64,000 nucleotides of DNA from Elephas maximus indicus (GCF_024166365.1 NC_064827.1:47644635-47708634), one strand, 5' to 3'; counted from the first letter of the stretch, positions 1 to 10,725 are shown. Notes: generated by a model not told the origin, from the sequence alone. Numbers and translations are program-made.

Positions 1-1117
1 GATAAAGCCCTTTAATGAACAGAAGTATTTAATTTTTATGAGATCCCATTTATCTATTTTGTCTTTTGCCGTTCATGCTTTTGTTGTCTTATCTGATAGC
101 GCATTGCTATAAACTAAGTTCCACAGCTTCACCCCTACATTTTCTTCTAAGAATTTTACAGTTTTAGTTTTTTTTTAATTAACATAATTCCAGAGAACGG
201 GATTTTTTTTCTTTCTTTTTTAAATTGTAATTTAGATGAAGGTTTACAGAACAAACTAGTTTCTCATCAAACAGTTAATACATATATTGTTTTATAACAT
301 TAGTTAACAACCCCACGACATGTCAACACTCTTCCTTCTCAACCTTGGGTTCCCTATTACCAGCTTTCCTGTCCCCTCCTGCCTCCCAGTCCTTGCGCTT
401 GGGCTGGTGTGCCCCTTTAGTCTCATTTTGTTTTGTGGGCCTGTCCACTCTCTGGTTGAAGAGTGAACCTCAGGAGTGACTTCATTACTGAGCTGAAGGG
501 GTATCCGGGGGCTATACTCTCAGGGTTTCTCCAGACCCTCTCAGGCTAGCAACTCTGGTTTTTCTTTTTCAGTTAGAATTTTGTTCTACATTTTTCTCCA
601 GCTCTGTCTGAGACCCTCTATTGTGATCCATGTCAGAGCTGTCAGTGGTGGTAGCTGGACACCATCCAGTTGTCCTGGGCTCAGTCTGGTGGAGACTGTG
701 GTAGCTGTGGTCCATTAGTCCTTTGGACTAATCTTTCCCTTGTATCTTTAGTTTTCTTCATTCTTCCTTGCTCCCAATGGCGTGAGACCAGTGAAGTGTT
801 CTAGACAGCCGCTCACAGGCTTTTAAGACCCCAGACACTACTCACCAAAGTAGAGTGTAGAACGTTTTCTTTATAAACTATGTTATGCCAGTTGAGCTAG
901 ATGTTCCTGGAGACCATGGTCCTTGCAGCCTATGGTTTTAGTTTTCATGTTTAGATCCATTTTGAAATGGTTTTTGTGTATGGTATGAGGCATAGATCCT
1001 GATTCATTCTTCTGCATGTGGGAATCCTATTTTCCCAGTGCCTTTTATTGAAGAGACTCTTCCTTTCCCATTGGATGGACTTAGCACTCTTGTTAAAAAT
1101 TAGTTGATCATAGATGT
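1..1117 (-). mobile_element. L1 ORF2 3' portion, split by a second L1
   Basis: Bases 1-160 and 946-1117 read, on the minus strand, as the late part of L1 ORF2. On the plus strand this is the familiar stretch ending with 'gttaaaaattagttgatca'. The two halves join cleanly if 172-934 is removed, so this is one older L1 fragment interrupted by a younger one. No open frame survives. The left end is cut by the window edge. Confidence 0.8.
172..934 (-). mobile_element. L1 3' UTR insertion inside the L1
   Basis: Minus-strand copy of the lineage-specific L1 3' UTR, which recurs in plus orientation near 9480-10138, 30790-31437 and 59400-60086. The T-rich stretch at 172-222 is the complement of the poly(A) end. 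The same 11 bases, GTTTTAGTTTT, stand on both sides (161-171 and 935-945) and mark the target-site duplication. The element is strongly 5'-truncated and has no coding part. Confidence 0.85.
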
Positions 1118-1333
1118 ATGAATTAAAAAAAAATTAATTATAAAACTCAGTAGAATTCAAGGGACCCATTCGGTTTTCACTTAAAGCCAAGCAGATGTAC
1201 TATTGAAATAATAACCATGGGGAGATATGTGGGAACCCAAAGGTGCTTGCCAAATGTTGGAAGCAAGTATTGTCATTAAGCAACAGTTCTCCCAGCTCTG
1301 ACAACAGAATCTGGAAGCATATTTCAATCCAAA
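1118..1333. other. Unassigned sequence
   Basis: AT-rich at its left edge, then ordinary composition. I see no repeat family, open frame or motif that I can name. It forms the left flank of the minisatellite. Confidence 0.4.
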
Positions 1334-1666
1334 TCAAACCTAGTCCCCTTAGGACACTATCTAACAAGGGTCAAACCTAGTCCCCTCAGGACACTGTCTA
1401 ACAAGGGTCAAACCTAGTCCCCTCAGGACACTGTCTAACAAGGGTCAAACCTAGTCCCCTCAGGGCACTGTCTAACAAGGGTCAAACCTAGTCCCCTCAG
1501 GACACTGTCTAACAAGGGTCAAACCTAGTCCCCTCAGGGCACTGTCTAACAAGGGTCAAACCTAGTCCCCTCAGGACACTGTCTAACAAGGGTCAAACCT
1601 AGTCCCCTCAGGGCACTGTCTAACAAGGGTCAAACCTAGTCCCCTCAGGACACTATCTAACAAGGG
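1334..1666. repeat. 37-bp minisatellite, 9 copies
   Basis: Nine contiguous 37-bp units, 333 bases with no indels. Each begins TCAAACCTAGTCCCC and ends CTAACAAGGG. Unit starts are 1334, 1371, 1408, 1445, 1482, 1519, 1556, 1593 and 1630. Units differ at very few positions. The main one is A or G in CTCAGGACAC versus CTCAGGGCAC, and units 3-8 alternate A,G,A,G,A,G, which implies a 74-bp higher-order unit. The first and last units share CACTATC where the inner ones have CACTGTC. There are no spacers between units, so it is not a CRISPR. The near-identity suggests a recently expanded and probably length-variable array. Confidence 0.97.
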
Positions 1667-1930
1667 TAGCCGGGTTTGGTTAAAGCAGAAGTCACTGGCT
1701 GCTTTTCAGTTTTTTTATAGCAGTTGAAATCTCATGGGAAAACATGTACCCTTCAATCCAAATTTTTGAACCATGAAGCAACCTTTACAATTTTAGTTTG
1801 ATTTCTTTCAGCAGCAGTTATCAAAGACCTACTGTGTGCAGAGCTTTGTGCCATGGCAGAGGGTTAGGTCATTCTCTCCTGTCTGAAGCACTGTGTAAGT
1901 CAGAAAGACAGAATTATGAGCCCAAGGGAC
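1667..1930. other. Unassigned sequence
   Basis: Right flank of the minisatellite. I recognise no repeat family or coding potential. Confidence 0.4.
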
Positions 1931-2290
1931 AGAAAGGGCCACATAAACCAGAGACTACATCAGCCTGAGACCAAAAGAACTAGATGGTGCCCAGCTACAA
2001 CCAATGACTGAGCTGACAGGAAACACGACAGAATCCCTGATGGAGCAAGAGAAGAGTGGGATGTAGACCTCAAATTCTCATAAAAAGACCAGGCTTAATG
2101 CTCTGACTGAGACTAGAGGGACCCCAGAGGTCATGGTCCCCAGACCTTCTGTTAGCCCAAGACTGGAACCATTCCCAAAGCCAACTCTTCAGACAAGGAT
2201 TGGACTGGACTATAAGACAGAAAATGATACTGGTGCAGAATGAACTTCTTGGCTCAAGTAGACACATGAGACTAGGTGGGCAGCTCCTGT
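1931..2290 (+). mobile_element. L1 3' UTR fragment, variant type
   Basis: Contains the L1 3'-UTR signature 'gatggtgcccagctac' followed by 'ccattcccaaagccaactc'. The second motif is shared with 58440-58480 but not with the other 3' UTRs here, so this is a second L1 subfamily. The 65-residue minus-strand frame across it is a by-product. No poly(A) end is visible. Confidence 0.7.
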
Positions 2291-2914
2291 CTGGAGGTGA
2301 GACATATGAACACTTAATTCAAATCAAAAAACAAGGTACACTGAAGTAACTGTTAACTAGAGATGTATGTAATGGTGTTAAAGGTGACGTGAAGTGAAAT
2401 CAGAGAATAATTCTGATTGGAGGCAAGTGACTTGAGAAAGCTTCGTTGAGGAGATAGGAGTTGGGTTAAGTAGGATTCCCATAGGTGGAGAATGAGCAAT
2501 AGGTAAGGGCATTTCAGTCTGAGGAAACCGAAAGAGCATGGTGAACATGGCACTAGTTGAAGAGAGGAATGAGAAAAGAGCATTTGAAGCCATCCAAGTC
2601 CTTTTTTTTTTTTTAAGTCCTGGGGAGTTTTAGATGCTACGGATATTGAATGTGTTCTTTATTCTGTAGGTGCTGAGAATCCCTCGATGCATTTAAGCTT
2701 GAAATGGACATCATCAGAGGGACATGACGTCATCAAAGGGGAGTTGTAACCCTTGACGGCCACGTGGAAGCTGAAGGAAAGCGGGAAGGGAGAAGAGACA
2801 AGGAGATCTGCTAGGAGGCTGTGACAAGAGTTCTAGATGGGGCAGAGTGGGGTTAAGTGAGAAAGAGGTGCAAGGGCAAGAGAAATCGTCTCCCCCAAAA
2901 TGAACCCTTAGCTA
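2291..2914. other. Unassigned sequence with one CRE-like octamer
   Basis: Largely unrecognised DNA with a T-run at 2601-2613. It contains the perfect palindrome TGACGTCA at 2725-2732, the consensus cAMP-response element. It lies between near-repeats CATCATCAGAGG and CGTCATCAAAGG. Both short frames at 2353-2593 lack any recognisable domain. Confidence 0.4.
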
Positions 2915-3050
2915 TGGCTCTGTAAAATGGGGCCATTGGGAGGCTAAACAAAAAAGCACACGTCAATGAGGTCATGCACGTAAAACACTTAGCACCAAGC
3001 CAGGCTTGTGATAGGGGGCCGGTAAATTCTAGCTACTATTATCGTAACTG
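2915..3050 (+). mobile_element. MIR SINE fragment
   Basis: Reads 'ctctgtaaaatggggccat' followed by a degenerate 'aaaacacttagcaccaagcc', the order found in the core and LINE-derived tail of MIR. Ancient and heavily diverged. Confidence 0.65.
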
Positions 3051-3589
3051 AGACAAGATCTGAGGGGCTGGGAAGAATGTCCCCATCTTCTTAGTCCATG
3101 GGGGGGACCTGCCCCCTCACTGGCTTCAGGAAAGGAGACTGGGTCTGCCTGCTGGTGTTTCTCTTTGTGTGAAGCTGTTAGAATTGCCCTCCATTTGCGG
3201 ACTCAGCCACCTCCCAGGCTGTTTGCTTTTCCTAGTTGATTGACAGGTTCATGAGGGCTTGAAATAGGTTTGGTAATGCTCCTGATCACTCAAAAACACT
3301 TACTTCCTCTCCAAGGAAAGGGAGCTAATGTGTACCTTGTGAATCCATACTTCCAACAACATTTATTCCGTCTTCTTTTCCAGGGTACACTCCAGGTTTG
3401 TGGTATTTGCAGTCCAAGGCTGTGGGTGCATTCCCTGTAAAGGTGGTTGTGAGAGCGAGGTTGCCCACTTAAAGACCTGTGGGTACAATGGAAACGGTTT
3501 CTTCTGGATCTAAGAAGCCTGTTACCTAAGCCTTCCAATAGTGGCATACGATAATCTGGAACTTTAAAGTTACACATATGTTCCATTTG
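3051..3589. other. Unassigned sequence
   Basis: No family recognised. A 98-residue minus-strand frame (3290-3586) covers part of it. Its residues show no domain, signal peptide or known motif, and I read it as chance. Confidence 0.35.
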
Positions 3590-4450
3590 TCCTTTTTATG
3601 TATAAAATTTACATAAAAATGTAACTTTTTATTTGGAAATAATTTCAAGATTACAGAAAATTTACAGGATTTGGACAAAAAACTTTCCTATACTCTTCAC
3701 CCAGATTTACCAGTTGTTAGTATTTTGACCTATTTATCATTCTCTCTAAGCCATATCATTTCCTTCTAAGTCATTTGAGAGTAAATTGCCTACATCATGC
3801 AGCTTAACCCCTAAATACTTCTGTGTGTTTCCTAAAAACAAGAATATTTTCTTACATAACCACAATGTAGTTATCAACCTCAGGAAATTTAACATCGATT
3901 ACAATAATTTTAACAAATCTACCATCTTTATTCCAATTTCTATAAATTTTTCTAGTAATGTCCTTTATAGCACTTTTCTCTCTTCCAGTGCATGACCGGG
4001 CCCAGAATTACATAAAGCATTTAGCTGCATATCTCTTTAGTCTCCTTTGATCTAGAACACTTCCTCAGCCGTTCTTCTTCTTTCATTGATATTGACATTT
4101 TTGGAGAATATAGGTTTTTTTTTTCAAAGAATGATCCTCATTTTGGGTTTGCCTGATGTTTCCTCATGATTGGATTCAGGTTTTGCATTCCAGGCTGAAT
4201 ATATACACAAGTGATGTTGTGTCCTTCTCAGGGTATCATATCTGGAGGTGCACATGTCCATCTCCCCCTCGTTAGTGATGTTAATTTTGATCTCTCAGTA
4301 AAGGTGTGGTCTAGTTTCTCCACTATATAGTTAACTCTTTTTTCTATTGCCACTAATAAGTAATCTGTGGAGAGACGCTTTAAGATCATACATATATCCT
4401 GCCTAACATCACAATTTTTTCTGCACCTCCGCAGTAATAATCACATCCAA
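3590..4450 (-). mobile_element. L1M 3' UTR, outer element, left part
   Basis: Minus-strand copy of the old mammalian L1M 3' UTR. The plus-strand reading 'tctctttagtctcctttga ... cctgatgtttcctcatgat ... ggtgtggtctagtttctcc' is the hallmark, and 40450-40790 carries the same block. The element breaks near 4450 and resumes near 6028, the two ends being adjacent in the family. A younger plus-strand L1M interrupts it. Confidence 0.75.
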
Positions 4451-4454
4451 CACT

Positions 4455-6027
4455 CAGATTGCAGTTTCTAAATATCATTCTCCAGAGAAAGAAACCAGGT
4501 CACCTTGGAGAAATTGCTCGTTTCAGAGCTGAGGCAGGGAAAATGCAAGTTGAGCCCGGAGCATCTAAACAAAAAAGCCACTGCGGAGCATCTAGTAGTG
4601 GCAAAAAGCAAGGAAATACTCGAAAAAAACAAAAGGATGAGGAATGTTAAGGCAACACAGGAGCCAATCTGAAAGAGCTTCCAATGGCCAAAACTGGCAA
4701 AATTTGAGCAACGAAATAAATAGGGTGGAATTGGATTACAACCCAAAGAATAAAATAAATATACATGAGACTACACTGGTATAAATAAATTATTCAATAA
4801 ATAAAGGAATGAGACAAATGTTCCTTGAAGAAGATTAATCCTTGCCCCCGCTTTGGGGATGGACTTAGTGACTCGCATCCAGAGAATAGAACGTAGAAAG
4901 GGGGGAATTAGTAAAGTTATAGTAGAGAAACCTGGCAAACACTATGTCTTAGGCTGGATTTTCTAGAGAAGCAAAACCAGTAATGTGTATAAATACATAT
5001 AGAGAGAGAGAGAGAAAGATTTATACCAAGGAAATGGTTCATATGGTTGTAGAGGCTGGAATGTCCCAAGTCCGTGGGTCAGAATAGAGGCTTCTCCTGA
5101 TTCATGTAGGTACAAGGTTTGGTGAACCCAAGATCGGCAGGTCAGAGAGCAGAGCACTTTCTCACAGGCTGTGAAGATCGATGAATCCCAAGATCGGCAG
5201 GCAAGACTACAGGTAAGCTGCTAGCTCAAGTCCCAAGAACCAGAGGTCAGATGAACAGAAGCCAGCTGCAGGATCCAGTATGACCAAAAAGCACCCAAGC
5301 TTTGTCAGACTATTCGCTTATATTCAATGCAGGCCACAGGCCCAAGGAAACTCCCTTTCAGCTGATTGCCTACTCACAGCAGATCCCATCATGGAGGTGA
5401 TCCCATAATGTTAAATCTCATCACGGAAGTTATCACACCATATGACTGCCAAACCACTGAGAATCGTGGCCCAGCCAAGCTGACACATAATCTTAACCAT
5501 CACGCACTACCTTAACCAAATGATTAAGGTTACCATCACCAGTGATGTCATCGATGTCATGACATGATGTGATGAGAATGTCACTTTACCTCTGTGGGAT
5601 TCTTTCCTCAAACCCATAGCCACAGGCTAGCAATGAGAAAAACATCTAACAAATCCAAAATGAGGGAGATTCCACAGAATATCTGGCCAGTAGTCCTCAA
5701 AAGTGTCACAGTAATGAACAACAAGGAAAGACTGAGAAACTGTCACAGAATAGAGGAGACAAAACAACTAAATGCTGTGTGGAATCCTGGATTGGATCCT
5801 GGAACAGAAAAAGGACAGTAGTGTAAAAACTGGTGAAATAAAGCCCAGAGTTTATAGTTAATGCATCAGTGTTGGTTCCTTAGTTTTGACAAATATACCA
5901 TGGTAATGTAAGATGTCGGCTTTAGGAGACACAGGGTGAGGAGTACACAGGAACACTTTGTATTACCTTTGCAACTTCTCTGTAAATCAAAGGTTATTCC
6001 AAAATAAAAAGTTTATTTAAAAAATTT
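4455..6027 (+). mobile_element. L1M 3' UTR, inner element (+)
   Basis: Plus-strand L1M 3' UTR inserted in the minus-strand L1M. The run 'gggtggaattggattacaa', then 'gatcctggaacagaaaaag', then 'ttattccaaaataaaaag' at 5993-6010 is the usual order to the 3' end of this family. It is itself broken by an LTR at 4945-5504, and its halves 'aaacctggcaaacacta' and 'cactaccttaaccaa' rejoin when the LTR is removed. No ORF survives. Confidence 0.75.
4945..5504 (-). mobile_element. MaLR-like solo LTR (-)
   Basis: About 560 bases running from TGTCTTAGGCTGG to AACCATCACG, flanked by the 5-bp repeat CACTA (4940-4944 and 5505-5509). Removing the LTR and one repeat restores the host L1M. In sense orientation it ends TTTTGCTTCTCTAGAAAATC...CCTAAGACA, as does the plus-strand copy at 60089-60566. 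A short AG-repeat sits at 4999-5016. There are no internal retroviral genes, so it is a solo LTR. Confidence 0.75.
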
Positions 6028-6425
6028 TTACCCTAAGATGTAGCACCCCATGTTGATTCTTGTCCAAACTAATTTTTACCATGATGGTTGCAAAATGATG
6101 ATCTCCCAACTCCAGCACTTCCCACATTTATGGTTGGTATACTACTGTGAGCAAGAGCTCTTTCCTCTACCCATCTCATTTGTTTATTTATGATTGATTA
6201 TCAGTAACGACTCATAGGTCCCTATTTACTCGATGGTTTATTATTCCTTATTTTCTTAATTGTTTTGGAGCACAAATTGTCCCAGATTTGGCCAGTGAGC
6301 TCTTCAAGCTGGCTGACTCCTGCGTCCTTTTGACATGCCCCAGCATTTTTTTTTCTTTTTTGAGCACTGCCTTACTTTCTGCAATTAAAAGATGTTCCAA
6401 GCTTATTTTGTAAAAGAAAACTATG
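6028..6425 (-). mobile_element. L1M 3' UTR, outer element, right part
   Basis: Continuation of the outer minus-strand L1M. On the plus strand it reads 'caaattgtcccagatttgg', 'tcaagctggctgactcctg' and 'gtccttttgacatgcccc', an order well known from this family and matched loosely at 41370-41430. The 61-residue frame here is not a gene. Confidence 0.75.
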
Positions 6426-6527
6426 GAATTCAAAAAAGTGGCCCTTACAGATCAAAAAAGATGATTGTGTACTGGCAAGTTAGGTATAAGTTAAGAGCTA
6501 ATTACTCTTCAAATTGGTAATGAAGAA

Positions 6528-6726
6528 GTAAAACTGTCCCTATTTGTGGTTGATATGATACTATACATAAAAAACCCAAAAGGCTTCACAAGAAAACTAC
6601 TGGAGTTAATAGAAAGATTCAGCAGAGTAGCAGGACACAAGATAAACATACAAATATCAGTTGAATTCCTATACCCCAATAAAGAGAATGATGAAAAGAA
6701 AAATCAGGAAAAACAATACCATTTAT
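6528..6726 (+). pseudogene. L1 ORF2 reverse-transcriptase remnant
   Basis: About 66 codons matching the palm region of L1 ORF2. They run from VKLSLF, across the degraded active site (FVVD) and the '[17 protein letters not shown]' helix, to 'FLYPNKEN'. The N-terminal endonuclease and fingers are missing because the element is 5'-truncated, and the frame closes after 'EKQYHL'. In an intact element this protein nicks DNA and primes reverse transcription. Here it is dead. Confidence 0.85.
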
Positions 6727-7253
6727 AATATCCCCTAAAAAAAATACTTAGGAATAAATCTAACCAGTGATGTAAAAGACCTGTACAAAGAAAACTGCAA
6801 AACACTACCACAAGAAAGCAAAATAGATCTACATAAATGCAAAAACATACCATGCTCGTGGATAGATTGACCCAACATTGTGAAAATGACAATTCTACCC
6901 AAAGCTATATGTAAATACAATGCAATCCCAATCCAAATACCCACAACGTTCTTTAAAGAGGTGGAAAAGCTAATCATATATGGAAGGGGAAGAAGCCCTG
7001 GATAAGTAAAGCACTACTGAAGAAGAATAAAGTAGGAAGAATTGCACTACCTGATCTCAGGACCTACTATACAGCTACGGTAGTCAAAACAGCCTGGTAC
7101 AGGTACAGTGACAGATACATTGACCAATGGAACAGAATTGAGAAACCAGATGTAAATCCATCCACCTGCAGTCACCTGATTTTTGACAAGGGCCCAACGA
7201 CCATCAGATGGGGAAAAGACAGTCTCTTTAACAAACGGTACTGGCAAAACTGG

Positions 7254-7646
7254 ATGTCCATCTCCAAAAAAATGAAACATGATCCATACCTCATACCATA
7301 CACAAAAACTAATTCAAAATGGGTCAAAGACCTAAATATAAAACCGAAAACTATAAAGATCATAGGAGAAAAAATAGGATCAGTGCTACTGACTCTAATA
7401 CATGGCATTAACAGGAAAGAAACCATAGCTAACAACACACAAACTCCAGAAGATAAGCTAGATAACTGGGATCTTCTAAAAATTAAACACTTAATGCTCA
7501 TCAAAAGACTTCACCAAAAGAGTAAAAAGAGAACCTACAGACTAGAAAAAAATTTTGCCTATTACAAATCTGACAAAGGTCCAATTTCTAGAAATCTACA
7601 GGAAAATCCAACACCTCTACAACAAAAAGACAAACAATCCAATTAA
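7254..7646 (+). pseudogene. L1 ORF2 C-terminal-half remnant
   Basis: A 130-codon frame homologous to 28568-29107. Shared blocks include '[19 protein letters not shown]', 'DLNIKPKTIKII' and 'NTQTPEDKLDNWD'. It lies downstream of the reverse transcriptase and upstream of the cysteine-rich end of ORF2. It differs from the second copy by several substitutions and a shifted end, and neither copy is connected to a full ORF. Confidence 0.85.
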
Positions 7647-7737
7647 AAAATGGGCAAAGGAAATGAACAGATACTTCACCAAAGAAGGCATTCAAGCGGC
7701 TAACAGGCACATGAGGAAATGTAATCACTAGCCATTA

Positions 7738-8687
7738 AGAAAAAAAAAAAAAAAGGTTGCCATCAAATCGATTCTTTTTTTTTTTTTTTTTATTAAGCTT
7801 CAAGTGAACATTTACCATTCCAATCAGTCTGTCACATGTAGGTTTACATACATCTTACTCCCTTCTCCCACTTGCTCTCCCCCTATTGAGTCAGCCCTTA
7901 CAGTCTCTCGTTTCGTGCCAATTTTACCTTCTTCCCTCTCTCTCTATCTTCCCATCCCCCCTCCAGTCAAGAGTTGCCAACACACTCTCCCGTGTCCACC
8001 TGATTTAATTAGCTCACTCTTCATCAGTATCTCTCTCCCCACCACTGACCAGTCCTTTTCATGCCTGATGATTTGTCTTCGGGGATGGTTCCTGTCCTGT
8101 GCCATCAGAAGTTCTGGGGAGCATTGTCTCTGGGATTCCTCTAGTCGCAATCATACCATTAGGTGTGGTCTTTTAATGAGAATTTGGGGTCTGCATCCCA
8201 TTGGTCTCCTGCTCCCTCAGGAGTTGTCTGTTGTGTTCCCTGACAGGGCAGACATCGATTGTGGCCGGGCACCAACTAGTTCTTCTGGTCTCAGGATATT
8301 GTAGATCTCTGGTTCAAGTGGCCCTTTCTGTCTCTTGGGTTCTTAGTTGTCGTGTGACCTTGGTGTTCTTCCTTTGCCTTTGCTCCCGGTGGGTTGAGAC
8401 CAATTAATGTATTTTAGATGGCTGCTTGTTGGCATTTAGGACCCCAGGTGCCACAATTCAAAGTGGGATGCAGAGTGTTTTCATAATAGAATTGTTTTGC
8501 CCGTTGATTTAGAAGTCCTCTCAAACCAAGTTCCCCAGACCCCTCAAATCGATTCTGACTCATAGTGACCCTATAGCACAGAGTAGAACTGCCTCATAAA
8601 GTTTCCAAGGAGCACCTGGATGGATTCAAACTGCCGATCTTTTGGTTAGCAGCCATAGCACTTAACCACTACGCCACCGGGGTATCC
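7738..8687 (-). mobile_element. AfroSINE in L1, split by another L1
   Basis: Minus-strand AfroSINE made of 7738-7775 (A-run and 'ggttgccatcaaatcgatt') and 8544-8687 (from 'gactcatagtgaccctata' to 'ccactacgccaccgggg'). It is flanked by the 12-bp duplication CACTAGCCATTA (7726-7737 and 8688-8699) of the host L1. The tRNA-like head and B-box region are at the right end. The gap between the halves is the L1 at 7776-8543. Confidence 0.93.
7776..8543 (-). mobile_element. L1 3' UTR inside the AfroSINE
   Basis: Begins with a T-run (7776-7790, complement of poly(A)) and reads as an L1 3' UTR on the minus strand, with 'ggtgggttgagaccaatta' near 8390. Both sides carry TCAAATCGATTCT (7763-7775 and 8544-8556), which is AfroSINE sequence duplicated on insertion. 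It is a third L1 3'-UTR variant, unlike those at 9480-10138. The 166-residue plus frame over it is not a gene. Confidence 0.93.
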
Positions 8688-10154
8688 CACTAGCCATTAG
8701 GGAAATGCAAATCAAAACCACAATGAATTACCATCTCACCCTGGCATTAGTGGTACAAATCAAAAAAACAGAAAATAACAAATGTTAGAGAGGCTACAGG
8801 AGATTGGAACTCTTATATACTGCTGGCGGGAATGCAAAATGATACAACCCTTTTGGAAAACCATATGGCGCATCCTTAGAAATAGAAATACTAGATGATT
8901 TAGCAATCCTATTCCTAGGAATATATCCTAGACAAATAAGAGTTGTCACACAAATAGACATATGTACACCCATGTTCATTGAAACATTGTTCATAATAGC
9001 AAAAAGATGGAAACAACCTAGATGACCATCAACAGATGAATGGATAAACAAACTATGGTGTACACACACTATGGAGTGCTACACAAAGATAAAGTACAGC
9101 GATGAATCTGCGAAGCATCTCACAACATGGATGAATCTGGAGGGTATCATGCTGAGGGAAATAAGTAAATCACAAAAGGAAAAATATTGTATCAGAACAC
9201 TAATATAAAAATTCATGAAAAAGTTTATACACAGAAAGAAACAGTCTTTGATGGTTACGAGGAAGGGGAGGGGTGGGATGGAAAAACACTAAATAGACAA
9301 TAGATAAGTGGTAACTTTGGTGGAGATTAAGACAGTACACAATACTAGGGAGGCCAGCACACGTCGTACAAGGCAAGGTCATGGAAGCTCCATAGATACA
9401 TCCAAACTCCCTGAGGGACCGAATTGCTGGGCTGAGGGCTGTGGGGATCATGGTTTTGGGGATCATCTAGCACAATTGGCATAACGTAGTTTACACAGAA
9501 AATGTTCTACATTCTACTTTGGTGAGTAGCATCTGGGGTCTTAAGAGCCTGTGAGTGGCCATCTAAGATACTCCACTGGTCTCACCTCTTTGGGAGCAAG
9601 GAAGAATGAAGAAAACTAATGACACTAATGATCTTTGGAAAGATTAGTCCAAAGGTCTAATGGACCACAACTACCACGGCCTCCACTAGACTGAGTCCAG
9701 TACAGCTGAATGGTGCCCAGCTACCACCACTGACTGCTATGACAAGGATTATAATAGACGGTCCCAGACAGAGCCGGAGAAAAATGTAGAACAAAATTCT
9801 AACTCACAAAAAAAGACCAGACTTACTGACCTGACAGAGACTGGAGACACCCTGAGAGTATGACCCCTGGACAGGCTTTTAGCTCAGTAATAAAGTCACT
9901 CCTGAGGTTTACCCATAAAACAAAACGAGACTAAGGGAGCACACCAGCCCAGGGGCAAGGACTAGAAAGTAGAGGAGATGGGAAAGCTGAGAATAGGGAA
10001 CCCAAGGTTGAGAAGGGAGAATGTTGACGTGTGCTGGGGCTGTTAACCAATGTCATAAAACAATATGTGTACTAACTGTTTGATGAGAAGCTAGTTTGCT
10101 CTATAAACCTTCATCTAAAGTACAATAAAAAAAAAAAAGTAAATCTTTCTAAGT

Positions 10155-10365
10155 ATGCAACACAAAGAAACAACTATGCATAGAAAAAAGAAAGGACTAG
10201 AAGAAAATATATCAAAATGTTACTAAATGGTTGACTCTGAGTGGTGAAATGATGATAAATTTTTTTCATATTGCTCTTTTTTTCTCTATATTCCAAGTTT
10301 TATCTGATCGGAATGTATTACAGTACTTCTATAATGGGGAAAATGACGTAAAAGTTTTTTTTTTT
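10155..10365 (+). mobile_element. Old LINE 3' end
   Basis: Reads 'gcatagaaaaaagaaagga ... tggttgactctgagtggtg' and ends in a T-rich tract. This resembles the 3' end of old mammalian L1-like elements and goes with the fragment at 13690-14150. Family assignment is tentative. Confidence 0.45.
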
Positions 10366-10509
10366 TAAGAATCACTGAATGGGCCAGCTCTGAGAACACT
10401 ACAAAAGGACGAATAAATCAGTCCACAAACACTAATAAAAATGTACCCAAAGCACCTGTTAGTCATCATTAATTACAACCGTCAAAAACGAAGCCTTGTA
10501 CCGTGGACC

Positions 10510-10725
10510 AGCACAGAACCAGGGCTTGGAAAACCTGGCTTCCTACATTTGGTATCTGGCATGTGCTTCTGGGTAACTTTAAGCAAAACGCTTCATCAAT
10601 TTGAGCCTCACTTTCCTCATCTGAAAAAGGGGACAATAATTTCTCGCTGTATCAGCAATGTAATGAGGCTCAAATAAAACCGTACATATGAAAACGCCTT
10701 TAAAACTCTTACAAAGGTAAATGGT
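10510..10725 (+). mobile_element. MIR SINE, near full length
   Basis: Runs from the tRNA-related part through 'gggtaactttaagcaaaac' and 'gcctcactttcctcatctg' to a tail rich in 'atgaggctcaaata'. The 78- and 86-residue frames that cross it are by-products. Confidence 0.75.

Larger units (their letters stand above)
6513..10138 (+). mobile_element. 5'-truncated L1 with nested insertions
   Basis: Begins inside the ORF2 reverse-transcriptase domain and ends in a 3' UTR with an A-run at 10127-10138. Excluding the insertion at 7738-8687 it is about 2.7 kb. ORF2 pieces can be read at 6528-6726, 7254-7646 and 8700-9180, broken by stops and frameshifts. The reverse-transcriptase active site reads F-V-V-D (6543-6554) where L1 normally has F-A-D-D, so the first catalytic aspartate is lost. 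The 3' UTR has the shared signature 'ctaatggaccacaactacc' near 9658. It cannot be active. Confidence 0.9.

Noticed and set aside
1334..1666. CRISPR-like direct repeats
   Set aside because: The units are contiguous with no spacers, and the context is a mammalian genome. It is a minisatellite.
7804..8304. 166-codon plus frame
   Set aside because: It is read on the wrong strand of an L1 3' UTR, which is an untranslated repeat.
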